A stretch of 64,000 nt of DNA from Clostridia bacterium (GCA_017622085.1 JAGARU010000146.1:62001-126000); one strand, 5' to 3'; counted from the stretch's first letter, positions 1 through 8,345 are shown. A program made the numbers and translations. The notes: generated by a model from the sequence alone, not told the origin.

Positions 1-425
1 GCACGGAGTGAGCGGAACGGAAGAACAAAGAGGGCTCTGACGTAATCCATAAGAAGCACGGCGGAGAAGCTCTTTTGCCCGGTAGCAACGTATACGAAAT
101 AGCAATAGGTCAGAATAGCATAGCCATAGGCGAAAAAGCTTAAGAAGGAATTGGCGGAGAGCATGGGAACGGCGGATAGGAGGATCGCCGACACACCTAC
201 AGCGATGGGATAGGCGCGGAGCTTGATTTTTGCGACGGTCAAAAGGATTGCCGTCCCAATATAAAGGAGGGCTACTAAAAGGAGTCCTCCCAAGGGATAC
301 TCCCCTACCGGGAAGGCGGTACAAAACAGGAAGGCGCACAGGTAGGTAAGCCAGGCAAGGATGCATTCCGGAATTTTATACGCACGCATTGGTTTTTGTA
401 CGGTGGATTCTACGGTTTCGTTCAT
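1..425 (-). CDS. multi-pass membrane protein, truncated by the window edge
   Basis: Reading down from an ATG at 425 behind an AAGGAG Shine-Dalgarno site, the frame stays open to base 1, so about 141 N-terminal residues are visible. After a short charged N-terminus (MNETVESTVQKPMRAY) the protein has several hydrophobic stretches of transmembrane length with few charges between them. It lies 13 bp downstream of an XRE regulator and a DUF2975 gene on the same strand. That trio is common in Firmicutes, where the third gene is often a DUF4153/DUF4173-type membrane protein; the family here is inferred from neighbours only. Function unknown. Confidence 0.7.
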   Translation of the reverse strand, partial: MNETVESTVQKPMRAYKIPECILAWLTYLCAFLFCTAFPVGEYPLGGLLLVALLYIGTAILLTVAKIKLRAYPIAVGVSAILLSAVPMLSANSFLSFFAYGYAILTYCYFVYVATGQKSFSAVLLMDYVRALFVLPFRSLR

Positions 426-438
426 GATAACTCCTTTC

Positions 439-642
439 TTAGTCCTCGCGGAACTCGAGAATATCCTCCACTTGGCAATCCAGCGCGCGGCAGATGGCGT
501 CAAGTGTGGAGAAGCGAATGGCTTTGGCTTTGTTGTTTTTTAAAATCGACAGATTGGCCAGAGTGATACCCACCTTATCGGACAGCTCGTTTAAGGACAT
601 TTTGCGCTTGGCCATCATGACATCCAGGTTAATTACGATCAT
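439..642 (-). CDS. small XRE/Cro-type HTH regulator
   Basis: A 67-residue protein that is almost entirely one Cro/C1-type helix-turn-helix. Residues about 12-55 contain the paired helices (MSLNELSDKVGITLANLSIL, then FSTLDAICRALDC), and it ends with an acidic tail. I chose the ATG at 642 because a GAGGTG ribosome site lies just upstream; an in-frame GTG four codons earlier is possible. The DUF2975 stop codon sits only 8 bp upstream, so the two are co-transcribed and probably translationally coupled. Such stand-alone HTH proteins usually repress their own membrane-protein operon; that role is inferred from arrangement. Confidence 0.85.
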   Translation of the reverse strand: MIVINLDVMMAKRKMSLNELSDKVGITLANLSILKNNKAKAIRFSTLDAICRALDCQVEDILEFRED

Positions 643-650
643 TGGGCACC

Positions 651-1124
651 TCACACGGTCAAGTCGTTCTCAGACTTGATGGCGGTGGCCTCCTCGATCA
701 CGTTCTTAACCACGCGCACGCAAAGGCCCAAAAAGCCGGCCAAAAGGGTGATGCAGAGGGCAACACGGAAATAAATGCCTACGGCAATGAAAATAAATCC
801 GATCAGGAAACAACACCAGGAGATGCCGCGGATGAGGCGGATGCTACCCGGCGTAAAGACCAGCTCGCGACGAACGCGCAAAAGCAGGCGGAGCAAAAGG
901 ACGTCGGTGAAAACGGTAACGGCCAAAATAGCATAAGCCATGGCGTACAAAAGGATCACATCCGTATACGTCAGGGTGCTATGGCCGTGCATGGTATCAT
1001 GAATGCGGATCAGCGTCTCCATAATGCGCGGCATAAAGGCGGCGCCAAGCACACACATAACGAACAAGAGGCCGGAAGCGGTCAGGGATAAGTGGAGGGA
1101 GCGTTGCTTTGGAATTGTAAGCAT
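651..1124 (-). CDS. DUF2975-family membrane protein
   Basis: A 157-residue protein with four predicted transmembrane segments (roughly residues 12-33, 57-80, 100-122 and 123-142). The short soluble loop between helices 2 and 3 carries the LLRVRRELVFTPGSIRLIR stretch typical of DUF2975 proteins. The family is almost always paired with a small XRE regulator, as here. It is first in a three-gene minus-strand unit starting from the promoter at 1155-1183. Biochemical role unknown; DUF2975/XRE pairs are thought to act in membrane-linked signalling or stress, but nothing here proves that. A GGAGAA ribosome site precedes the ATG. Confidence 0.8.
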   Translation of the reverse strand: MLTIPKQRSLHLSLTASGLLFVMCVLGAAFMPRIMETLIRIHDTMHGHSTLTYTDVILLYAMAYAILAVTVFTDVLLLRLLLRVRRELVFTPGSIRLIRGISWCCFLIGFIFIAVGIYFRVALCITLLAGFLGLCVRVVKNVIEEATAIKSENDLTV

Positions 1125-1154
1125 AGGATTCTCCTTTTGGTTCTCTTTGTTCCT

Positions 1155-1183
1155 ATCCTATCACACGTCAGTCTGTTTGTCAA
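1155..1183 (-). promoter_or_regulatory. sigma-A promoter of the DUF2975/XRE unit
   Basis: On the minus strand a TTGACA -35 (1178-1183) is separated by 17 bp from a TAGGAT -10 (1155-1160), with an extended -10 TG. It lies about 30 bp upstream of the DUF2975 start codon. Confidence 0.7.
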
Positions 1184-1190
1184 TATATTT

Positions 1191-1207
1191 TTATCGTTTT
1201 TCGATAA
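1191..1207. promoter_or_regulatory. candidate operator, perfect inverted repeat
   Basis: TTATCG-TTTTT-CGATAA is a perfect 6+6 bp inverted repeat with a 5 bp spacer. It lies between the -35 boxes of two divergent promoters (minus -35 at 1178-1183, plus -35 at 1219-1224). It could be a binding site for the XRE regulator at 439-642, but this is position-based inference. Confidence 0.4.
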
Positions 1208-1218
1208 TATTTTTTGCC

Positions 1219-1247
1219 TTGCATTTCTTGCGGGGGTATGGTATAAT
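1219..1247 (+). promoter_or_regulatory. sigma-A promoter of the endonuclease/phosphatase-family gene
   Basis: TTGCAT (1219-1224), a 17 bp spacer and a perfect TATAAT (1242-1247) preceded by TGG, an extended -10. The gene start follows 33 bp downstream. Confidence 0.7.
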
Positions 1248-1279
1248 AAGGAAAATTCTAAGAAACGGCGGTACAGACC

Positions 1280-2032
1280 ATGGAACTTAAGGTTATGTCT
1301 TTTAATTTACGGTATGAGAACGATTATGACGGAATTAACGCCTTTAAGCACCGCAAGCCACAGATTTTGCAGGTGATCCGGGAGGAAAATCCGGACCTCA
1401 TCGGCTTTCAGGAGGGCACGGATTCCATGCGCGCCTGGCTCAGGGATCAATTGACCGACTATCTGGTGCTGGGCTGTGGTAGAAATGCTGATTACACGGG
1501 CGAGAGCGGACCCATCGCCATTCGCCGAGATCGGTTGAGTCTTCTTTCCTACCGCACGGTTTGGCTTTCTCCGACGCCGGACGTGCCCGGCAGCCGTTAT
1601 GTGGACAGTGACCAGAGCTCCTGCCCTCGGATCTATCAGGAGGCACGGATGGTGCTGCCCGGCTCCAAACAAATCTTGCGTCTGATCAACGTACACACCG
1701 ACCATGCAGGTGAGATAGCTCGGATGCTGGAGGTAAAGCAGCTTCTGTCGGAGCTTGGTGACCCCGGAGAGGACGTGCTGATTTACACCGGCGATTTTAA
1801 TGCAACGCCGGAGGCGCCTGAGATCCGCTACATGACGGAGGCTCGGCCCGAGCTGGGGCTTCGGGATGCTACGTCTGAGCTTGGCGGAACCTTCCATGAT
1901 TTTGGACGGATGGAGCCCATTAAGATCGACTATCTTTTCACAAATGCAAGCTTCCGCGACACCCGTCAGATTCACTGGGAGCCGGACTATATATCCGACC
2001 ACGACCCCGTGGTAACGACGCTTGTTTTTTAA
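1280..2032 (+). CDS. endonuclease/exonuclease/phosphatase (EEP) family protein
   Basis: A 250-residue cytoplasmic protein of the DNase I/EEP metal-dependent phosphoesterase fold. The family landmarks appear in order: MSFNLRYEN near the N-terminus (Asn metal/phosphate site), LIGFQEG at about 40-46 (metal-binding Glu), INVHTDHAG at about 137-145, TGDFNATPEAPEI at about 171-183 (catalytic Asp/Asn), IDYLF at about 215-219, and the terminal SDHDPVV (catalytic His). Length fits single-domain members. No signal peptide is present, so it acts in the cytoplasm. The substrate cannot be read from sequence; relatives act on nucleic acids, phospholipids or sugar phosphates. The ATG lacks a strong Shine-Dalgarno site. 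Confidence 0.85.
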   Translation: MELKVMSFNLRYENDYDGINAFKHRKPQILQVIREENPDLIGFQEGTDSMRAWLRDQLTDYLVLGCGRNADYTGESGPIAIRRDRLSLLSYRTVWLSPTPDVPGSRYVDSDQSSCPRIYQEARMVLPGSKQILRLINVHTDHAGEIARMLEVKQLLSELGDPGEDVLIYTGDFNATPEAPEIRYMTEARPELGLRDATSELGGTFHDFGRMEPIKIDYLFTNASFRDTRQIHWEPDYISDHDPVVTTLVF

Positions 2033-2055
2033 GGGTGGGTTATTTTTAAAAACAC

Positions 2056-2084
2056 TTGAAATCGGGTGGAAACTGTGCTATAAT
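2056..2084 (+). promoter_or_regulatory. sigma-A promoter of the DtxR-type regulator
   Basis: TTGAAA (2056-2061), 17 bp, TATAAT (2079-2084) with an extended -10 TGC immediately before it. It lies 30 bp upstream of the GTG start. Confidence 0.75.
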
Positions 2085-2113
2085 AGCAGAAACACCTTGA
2101 AAGGAGTGATACC

Positions 2114-2482
2114 GTGCAAATTCAGGAATCGGGCGAGATGTATCTCGAAACCATTTATATTTTATCGAAAAAGATTCCCTCGGTTCGCTCCATTGACGTA
2201 TGCGAGCACATGGGTTACTCCAAGCCATCGGTCAGTCGGGCGGTTGGCCTTTTGAAAAACGGTGGATTTATTACCGTTTCCGGCGACGGGTATCTGTCCT
2301 TAACGGAGGCCGGACTGGAAATTGCCGAGAAAATGTATGAGCGGCACACCATCCTCGCGGATCTTTTGGTTCGTTTGGGCGTAGAGCCGGACGTAGCTGC
2401 GGAGGATGCCTGCAAGATTGAACACAGCATCAGCGATGCATCCTTTGAGGCGATTAAGAAGTATATCTCAAAATTACAATAA
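2114..2482 (+). CDS. DtxR/MntR-family metal-dependent transcriptional regulator
   Basis: A 122-residue winged-helix metalloregulator. The N-terminal DNA-binding half (about 1-65, including SKPSVSRAVGLLKNGGFI) is followed by the dimerisation/metal half. Aligned to known family ligands, the metal positions are Met9, Glu12, His78, Cys100, Glu103 and His104. Met and Cys at positions 9 and 100 are the DtxR/IdeR (iron) pattern, where MntR has Asp and Glu, so Fe(II) sensing is more likely than Mn(II); this rests on a by-eye alignment. It lacks the C-terminal SH3-like domain. The GTG start has an ideal AAGGAG site 7 bp upstream. No metal transporter lies nearby, so its targets are elsewhere. Confidence 0.85.
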   Translation: MQIQESGEMYLETIYILSKKIPSVRSIDVCEHMGYSKPSVSRAVGLLKNGGFITVSGDGYLSLTEAGLEIAEKMYERHTILADLLVRLGVEPDVAAEDACKIEHSISDASFEAIKKYISKLQ

Positions 2483-2486
2483 GGAA

Positions 2487-2522
2487 AGCAGCATTGGCCG
2501 AAGGCCGATGCTGCTTTTTTTT
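2487..2522 (+). terminator. Rho-independent terminator after the DtxR-type gene
   Basis: A long near-perfect hairpin (AGCAGCATTGGCC / GGCCGATGCTGCT) is followed at once by a run of nine T residues. Confidence 0.9.
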
Positions 2523-2563
2523 GAGATGCGAGACATTTTTTCGTCTTTTTGACAAGTTATCCC

Positions 2564-2592
2564 TTGTTTTTATTGCTGAGATGTGGTAAAAT
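2564..2592 (+). promoter_or_regulatory. likely malQ promoter
   Basis: TTGTTT (2564-2569), 17 bp, TAAAAT (2587-2592) with an extended -10 TGG. A better -35 (TTGACA, 2549-2554) lies upstream but at the wrong spacing, so the extended -10 probably compensates for the weak -35. Confidence 0.55.
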
Positions 2593-2615
2593 AGTCGAAA
2601 AGGAGTGATGCAACG

Positions 2616-4049
2616 ATGAAACGTTCCAGCGGTGTTTTAATGCACATTACGTCCCTTTGGGGCGAGTATTCCTGCGGCGGCCTTGGTACGGCGGCCAAGG
2701 AATGGATCGATTTTCTGGCAGATGCCAAATTTACTTACTGGCAGACCCTTCCCTTCTGTCTGCCCGATGAATACAATTCCCCCTACAAGTCCTTCTCTGC
2801 CTTCAGCGGCAACCCTTACTTTATCGATCTTCCCACCTTGGCGTATCAGGGCTTGATCACCCGTGAGGAGCTGGACGCTTCTCTGCAGGAGGGACCCTAT
2901 GCCTGTGAATTTGATCGGTTGGGCAAGGAGAGAATCGCGCTTTTGAAGCGCGCGGCCACCCGCTTTACCGACGTTAAAAAGATGAATGCCTTCTATAAAA
3001 CCCATAAGCACACGGAGGAATTCTGCAAGTTTATGGCCTTGAAGGAGGCCAACGGTATGAAGCCGTGGTCCAAATGGAAGACCGAAGAGTATGACCCGGA
3101 TACGTTCTTTGCCTGGAAGTTTATCCAGTACACCGTATTCTCCCAGTGGTTTGCCATTAAGAAATATGCCAATGAAAAGGGTATCAAGATCATTGGTGAC
3201 ATTCCGATTTACGTAGATATTGACAGCTCCGACGTTTGGGCTTCTCCCGAGCTTTATCAGCTGGACGAGAACCATAAGCCCAAAAAGGTGGCCGGTGTTC
3301 CGCCGGATTACTTCTCCGAGGACGGACAAAAGTGGGGCAACCCCTTGTACGACTGGGATAAGATGGCAGAGGACGGCTTTGCCTGGTGGCGTGACCGTAT
3401 GGCCTTTATGTGCGAGCTGTTTGACGGAGTTCGGATCGACCACTTCCGTGGTCTGGAATCTTATTTCTCCATCCCTGCCAAGGCTAAGACGGCGCGGAAC
3501 GGAAAATGGGTGAAGGGCCCCGGCATGCCCTTGATCAACGCATTGAAGGAGGCTTGCGGCGACAAGCTGATCATTGCGGAGGATCTTGGTGAGATCACGC
3601 CGGAGGTAAAAGCGTTGGTTGAGGAAAGTGGATTCCCCGGCATGCGCGTTATGCAGTTCGGCTTCTTGGGTGATGCGGATTCTCCCCATTTGCCTCACAA
3701 TTATAACAACAACTGTATTGCCTATACGGGCACCCACGACAACAACACCCTCCTCGGCTTTGTATGGGATCTGAGCGTGGAGGACCGTGAGCGGTTCTTA
3801 AGCTACATTGGCTACGAAAGCCCTGCGTGGGATCAGTGCTATGACTTTGTGATCCGCACCATGATGGCCAGCCATGCCGGCTTGGTTGTCTTCCCTGTGC
3901 AGGACCTTTTGAAGTACGGAAAGGATACGCGCATTAACACCCCCGGTGTGAGCGCCGGAAACTGGGCCTTCCGCATAACGAAGGAGCAATTTGAGACACT
4001 GAACAAGCATCTCTACCGTTATTGGAACGAGCTTTACAGCCGCGATTAA
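2616..4049 (+). CDS. malQ: 4-alpha-glucanotransferase (amylomaltase, GH77)
   Basis: This cytosolic enzyme transfers alpha-1,4-glucan segments between maltodextrins and releases glucose. The protein has 477 residues, the usual length of compact bacterial amylomaltases. GH77 hallmarks are visible: GVLMHITSLWGEYSCGGLG at the N-terminus, the nucleophile motif VRIDHFRG (Asp about 274), the acid/base motif IAEDLGEITPEV (Glu about 322) and YTGTHDNNTLLGF (Asp about 375). The ATG at 2616 has an AAGGAG site 10 bp upstream. It is monocistronic and convergent with a maltodextrin-type ABC transporter operon sharing the terminator at 4057-4094, so imported maltodextrins are its likely substrate. Confidence 0.97.
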   Translation: MKRSSGVLMHITSLWGEYSCGGLGTAAKEWIDFLADAKFTYWQTLPFCLPDEYNSPYKSFSAFSGNPYFIDLPTLAYQGLITREELDASLQEGPYACEFDRLGKERIALLKRAATRFTDVKKMNAFYKTHKHTEEFCKFMALKEANGMKPWSKWKTEEYDPDTFFAWKFIQYTVFSQWFAIKKYANEKGIKIIGDIPIYVDIDSSDVWASPELYQLDENHKPKKVAGVPPDYFSEDGQKWGNPLYDWDKMAEDGFAWWRDRMAFMCELFDGVRIDHFRGLESYFSIPAKAKTARNGKWVKGPGMPLINALKEACGDKLIIAEDLGEITPEVKALVEESGFPGMRVMQFGFLGDADSPHLPHNYNNNCIAYTGTHDNNTLLGFVWDLSVEDRERFLSYIGYESPAWDQCYDFVIRTMMASHAGLVVFPVQDLLKYGKDTRINTPGVSAGNWAFRITKEQFETLNKHLYRYWNELYSRD

Positions 4050-4056
4050 ATGCAAA

Positions 4057-4094
4057 AAGACTTTATACGGATTTTCCGTATAAAGTCTTTTTTT
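4057..4094. terminator. bidirectional terminator between malQ and the ABC operon
   Basis: A perfect 14 bp stem (AAGACTTTATACGG / CCGTATAAAGTCTT) with a 5 nt loop has T-runs on both strands. It lies between the stops of two convergent genes. Confidence 0.9.
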
Positions 4095-5958
4095 AATTAT
4101 AGAGGATGACGTCGTCGGCATCGCTGATATAAGTGAGACGGTGGAGATCGGGGATGAGACATATGCAGCCTGCGATCTCCGCGCCGGTCTCCGCTAAGAG
4201 GGTCTGGGTTTCCGTCTGGGCAAGAATATATTTATGAGCGCCGTAATCGAGGTATCGGGTGACGGTGGCGCGAATGCCGTGATCCGACACGGTGAGGGCA
4301 TCTGGCGGTATCTTATAACGAAGCTTCTTTTTTAGGATAGCTACACCTGCAGTTTTGATCAGTTCCTCCAAAATATCATCCGGCAGGGGAAGTTCTGCTT
4401 CGCCTACCGTAAGATGAAACTCCGTTTTTTTGTGTCCGCCCTCCCGTATGCGGCGCCGGATAACAGACCCGAACAGTGTAGAACTCTCCAGCAGGGGCGG
4501 CTGGATGATCTTTCCCTCCTGGAACCACGTAATTTTGCGGAAATCCGGAGCAAGTCCGGTATAGGTAACGCCGACTCCGAAGGTGGCGGTAGTGAACAGG
4601 AGGTGATCTCCGTGCCTAAGGTGGATAAGGGTCTTTTGCTCTACCGTTTCCCGGCAGACAATGTTAAAATTGCCGTATTTGCCATTGGCAAGCGCATCCA
4701 CGGGAACCTCTGCCATATACGTGCCGCTTTCCAATTGAAGAGCGGGTGGAAGCGGGATCGAAATATCTTCCCACGTTGCGGTATTTCCCGATACCGTGAC
4801 GGTCAGATGATTGCTTTGTGGAATACGGGGACACACATTCTCTCCGGTATCTGAGTCAAAAAAGTGGGCGAAGCTCAGATCAAAGGTAATGGGAATCCGA
4901 CAGCCGGGCAAAGGAAGAGGTGCATCGTCCACGGAGCGGAGTACCACCTCTGTGCCGTGCTCGGTGACGGTCAGGGCTTCTGTGCCAAGGTCGCCGTAGA
5001 TCAGGCTCTCGTCTCCCAGCTCCTCAGTATGGGAGACGGTGCACCAGGCAGTATCACTTCCCTGCTCGGGCGCGATGCGGATTCGTTCTGCACGAATGCC
5101 CAGCACGCAGGGGCGAGCACCAGAACGCACCTGGGGATGCATTTTTGGGAAAAGCTCCCGGGGACACGGAAACGTGGCATCGGTGTGAGCAATAGAAACG
5201 GTGGCGTTAGCTTCATTTACGGTGGCAGTATAGAAATTCATTTGCGGCGATCCAATAAATCCAGCGACGAAACGGTTGCAGGGGTGGTTGTACAGATTTT
5301 TCGGAGTATCGATCTGCTGAATGCGGCCGTCCTTCATGACTACGATGCGGGTGCCCATGGTCATAGCCTCAGTCTGATCGTGAGTGACGTAGATGAAGGT
5401 GGTATTAAGCTTGGCGTGGAGCTTGCGGATCTCAGCACGCATTTGAGTGCGGAGCTTGGCATCCAGGTTGGACAGAGGCTCGTCAAACAGAAACACCTTG
5501 GGTTCCCGAACGATGGCACGTCCCAAGGCAACGCGCTGGCGTTGACCACCAGACATGGCCTTAGGCTTGCGATCCAGATATTCCGTAATGCCTAAAATTT
5601 CAGCCGCCTCCAGCACCCGACGGTGGATCTCCTCGTTTGGAAGCTTACGGATCCTCAAACCAAAAGCCATATTTTCATATACGGTGATATGGGGGTAAAG
5701 AGCGTAGTTTTGGAAGACCATGGCGATATCCCGATCTTTTGGTTCTACATCGTTCACCAAATGACCGTCAATGTAGACCTCACCGTTTGAGATATCCTCA
5801 AGGCCGGCAATCATGCGGAGAGTGGTGGATTTACCGCATCCGGAGGGACCGACGAACACGATGAACTCCTTGTCCTCAATGGACATACAAAAATCCTTGA
5901 CCGCCTTGGTGCCGCCGGGATAGATTTTATATACGTGACTTAATTTAACGCTTGCCAT
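4093..5958 (-). CDS. sugar ABC transporter ATPase (MalK/UgpC-like) with an extra-long C-terminus
   Basis: This protein powers carbohydrate import at the inner face of the membrane. The N-terminal 240 residues are a textbook nucleotide-binding domain: Walker A GPSGCGKST (38-46), Q-loop Gln83, signature MSGGQRQR (135-142), Walker B VFLFDEP (155-161) and H-loop His193. TOBE-like regulatory modules follow. MalK/UgpC/MsmK proteins are normally about 360-380 residues; this one is 621, leaving about 250 C-terminal residues of beta-rich sequence I cannot assign. The gene is last in binding protein-permease-permease-ATPase order, 3 bp after the second permease. The sequence reads cleanly, with no sign of frameshift. 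Confidence 0.93.
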   Translation of the reverse strand: MASVKLSHVYKIYPGGTKAVKDFCMSIEDKEFIVFVGPSGCGKSTTLRMIAGLEDISNGEVYIDGHLVNDVEPKDRDIAMVFQNYALYPHITVYENMAFGLRIRKLPNEEIHRRVLEAAEILGITEYLDRKPKAMSGGQRQRVALGRAIVREPKVFLFDEPLSNLDAKLRTQMRAEIRKLHAKLNTTFIYVTHDQTEAMTMGTRIVVMKDGRIQQIDTPKNLYNHPCNRFVAGFIGSPQMNFYTATVNEANATVSIAHTDATFPCPRELFPKMHPQVRSGARPCVLGIRAERIRIAPEQGSDTAWCTVSHTEELGDESLIYGDLGTEALTVTEHGTEVVLRSVDDAPLPLPGCRIPITFDLSFAHFFDSDTGENVCPRIPQSNHLTVTVSGNTATWEDISIPLPPALQLESGTYMAEVPVDALANGKYGNFNIVCRETVEQKTLIHLRHGDHLLFTTATFGVGVTYTGLAPDFRKITWFQEGKIIQPPLLESSTLFGSVIRRRIREGGHKKTEFHLTVGEAELPLPDDILEELIKTAGVAILKKKLRYKIPPDALTVSDHGIRATVTRYLDYGAHKYILAQTETQTLLAETGAEIAGCICLIPDLHRLTYISDADDVILYN

Positions 5959-5961
5959 GCT

Positions 5962-6819
5962 TTATCCTTTCACCGAACCGCCCGTTACACCGGCGATATA
6001 GTATTTTTGCAGCCAAAGAAACAGAAGTGTAATGGGTACGGCAATAACAATGCCGCCGGCACAGAACCGGGTAAAGTAGGTGGCAATATGCTCCCGATCG
6101 AGAAACGTATACATTCCGACAGCTACGTTATAGCTGGTTGGGTTGCCGAAGGCAATGAGGGAGGCATACATATAATCGCCCCACGGGCCCATGAAGCCCA
6201 TCAGCGCCGTATAGATGACGATGGGCTTGGCCAAGGGGAGGACGATCTTCAAGAATACGGTATGGCGATCGGCGCCGTCAATCCGTGCGGCCTCGTCCAG
6301 AGCACGGGGAACGGTATCAAAATAGCCTTTGGCAATATAATAGCTCATACCGGAGCTGCCGGTATAGACCAGAATCAGACCGAGGATGCTTTGAGTAAGG
6401 CCGATGAGCTTTAAAATAAAGTACACGGCGATCATGGACATGAAACCCGGGAACATTCCTAACACCAAAATCAGGTTCATCAGCGCCTTTCGACCGCGGA
6501 AGCGCATACGGGACAGCGTATAACTGACCATAAGCACCATGACCGTTTGCACGGCAGAAACCACAATAGACACGATGAGCGTATTACGAAACCATCTGGG
6601 AAAATCCGTATCCCGGAAGAGAGAGAGAAAGTTGTCAAAGGTCCACACCTTGGGGAACACGTAGTTTACCATGCCGGTGGATTCTCCGCGGAAGGCCTGC
6701 AAAAGCAGGTAGAAAAAGGGCAAGAGCCACAGGATGGATAAAAAACAAAGGACGGTATAGGTAAGAACGTTCGAGGTTCTTTCCCTTTGCTTTTTGCTTG
6801 CCCATTTTTGTTCTGTCAT
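5962..6819 (-). CDS. carbohydrate ABC transporter permease (MalG-like)
   Basis: A 285-residue inner-membrane permease with six predicted transmembrane helices. The cytoplasmic EAA loop (about residues 175-195, ALDEAARIDGADRHTVFLKI followed by LPLAKP) docks the ATPase. Length and the C-terminal LQKYYIAGVTGGSVKG signature are typical of the MalG group (CUT1 sugar transporters). Its ATG overlaps the stop of the upstream permease by 4 nt (ATGA), so the two are translationally coupled. With malQ convergent, maltose or maltodextrin is the most likely substrate (inference). Confidence 0.95.
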   Translation of the reverse strand: MTEQKWASKKQRERTSNVLTYTVLCFLSILWLLPFFYLLLQAFRGESTGMVNYVFPKVWTFDNFLSLFRDTDFPRWFRNTLIVSIVVSAVQTVMVLMVSYTLSRMRFRGRKALMNLILVLGMFPGFMSMIAVYFILKLIGLTQSILGLILVYTGSSGMSYYIAKGYFDTVPRALDEAARIDGADRHTVFLKIVLPLAKPIVIYTALMGFMGPWGDYMYASLIAFGNPTSYNVAVGMYTFLDREHIATYFTRFCAGGIVIAVPITLLFLWLQKYYIAGVTGGSVKG

Positions 6820-8345
6820 TGAAAATCATCCTCATTTCTGACCGATTTTGTATTGTTATAGACCAAGAGCGAAAAGGTGGCGATGAGGATAAACACCATG
6901 ATGCCGATGACGGAGGCCATCTTATAGTCACCGGACTCGGCCATGGTCAGCTTATAGAGCCACGTAATCAGCAGGTCGGTGTAGCCCGCCGGAGTCTCGT
7001 ATTTCAAGGTGGTCGGGCCGCCTCCGGTTAAGAGATAAATGACGCCAAAATTATTGATGTTGCCGATGAAGGTTGTGATAAGATAGGGGGTGGTTACGAA
7101 AAGCATATACGGAAGGGTGATCTTTCGGTAGACAAGAAGGGGTCCTGCGCCGTCCATGCGGGCAGACTCGTAAAGCTCGGCAGGAATGTTTAAAAGAATT
7201 CCCGTGGCTACCAGCATAATATACGGAACGCCCACCCAGATGTTGATCAGAATCACCATAATACGGGCATACATACCGGCGGACAGGAATGGAATGCGGG
7301 CGGATATGAGACCGTAGCTCATCAGAATACCGTTTACGATGCCGTCATCGGCAAACATTCTGGACACCAGCAAAAGTGACACAAACTGGGGCACAGCAAT
7401 GGTGAGGACGAGAATGGTGCGGAAGATGCTTTTGCCGCGGATGCCCTTTTTATTGATCAGTATTGCCACGATCATGCCAAGGAAGTAATTGGTAAAGGTG
7501 GCAAAAAAGGCCCAGATCACCGTCCATATAAGGATATGGCCAAAGGTATAGCCAAATCGGTCGCCGGCGGTTGCACGGCCGATGCCGAGAACGGCGGCAA
7601 AATTATCGAGGCCGACCCAATCGAAGAGCTTGCCGGGTGGCAGGTGGGCGGCATCGTAATTTGTAAAAGCAATGAGCACCATAAAAACGATGGGGATGAC
7701 GGTAAAGATCAGGATTCCGGACAGAGGGAGCGCCAAGAGGGTTTTATAATACTGCCGATCCGTCAGGGCGCGGATGTCCTCCCGTGCGGTGGGAAGTGGG
7801 AGGCCCATATCGCGACGGAGCTCAGCTTCCCCGTTTTCCCGACAGGAGCGATACCAGACGTAGAGATAGGCGGCGATAAAAAAGAGGGTGAGGGTGCCGT
7901 AAAGAAGAATCAAGAGGCTATTATCCACGTAGCGGGTAAACTGCAGGCCGGTTTCCGGATCGGTGTAGGTTTCGGCGGCCACGTCACCCAAGGTACCCAT
8001 GGACAGGAGATAACGCCAGCCGAAGAGAATCATATAGAGGAGAAAGATCCCCTGAAAGGTAAGATACAAAAGGCCACGAAGGATTTGTCCTCGTGCCAGC
8101 TGACCAAAGCCCATGAGGAGGTAGGACGTACGGGTAGCGATTCCTCCGTCACGAAAGGTGGTATAGAGGGTAGTAAAAATGGAGGCGATGCTTTTCCCTG
8201 CCCGACCGATGCCCCGCGGGATGGCTCGGAATGCGTTTACAATACGTTTTGGGAGGACGGCAAGCGCAGAACGAACGGAATGGAGTATGCGGCGGGGGCC
8301 GGTGAGCTTCAAATATTCTAAGCTTGTACGGTTAGGAGACGACAT
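6816..8345 (-). CDS. carbohydrate ABC transporter permease (MalF-like, extended N-terminus)
   Basis: A 509-residue permease. The last ~300 residues form the MalF-type core with six helices and the EAA loop ELYESARMDGAG followed by PLLVYRKITLP. The first ~200 residues are extra: a basic amphipathic N-terminus, then at least two hydrophobic segments (LRGLLYLTFQGIFLLYMILF and LLILLYGTLTLFFIAAYLYV) before the conserved LTDRQYYKTLLALP entry. CUT1 permeases are usually about 300 residues, although enteric MalF is also long (about 514) with extra N-terminal helices. The start overlaps the binding-protein stop by 14 nt, implying coupling. Confidence 0.92.
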   Translation of the reverse strand: MSSPNRTSLEYLKLTGPRRILHSVRSALAVLPKRIVNAFRAIPRGIGRAGKSIASIFTTLYTTFRDGGIATRTSYLLMGFGQLARGQILRGLLYLTFQGIFLLYMILFGWRYLLSMGTLGDVAAETYTDPETGLQFTRYVDNSLLILLYGTLTLFFIAAYLYVWYRSCRENGEAELRRDMGLPLPTAREDIRALTDRQYYKTLLALPLSGILIFTVIPIVFMVLIAFTNYDAAHLPPGKLFDWVGLDNFAAVLGIGRATAGDRFGYTFGHILIWTVIWAFFATFTNYFLGMIVAILINKKGIRGKSIFRTILVLTIAVPQFVSLLLVSRMFADDGIVNGILMSYGLISARIPFLSAGMYARIMVILINIWVGVPYIMLVATGILLNIPAELYESARMDGAGPLLVYRKITLPYMLFVTTPYLITTFIGNINNFGVIYLLTGGGPTTLKYETPAGYTDLLITWLYKLTMAESGDYKMASVIGIMVFILIATFSLLVYNNTKSVRNEDDFQ

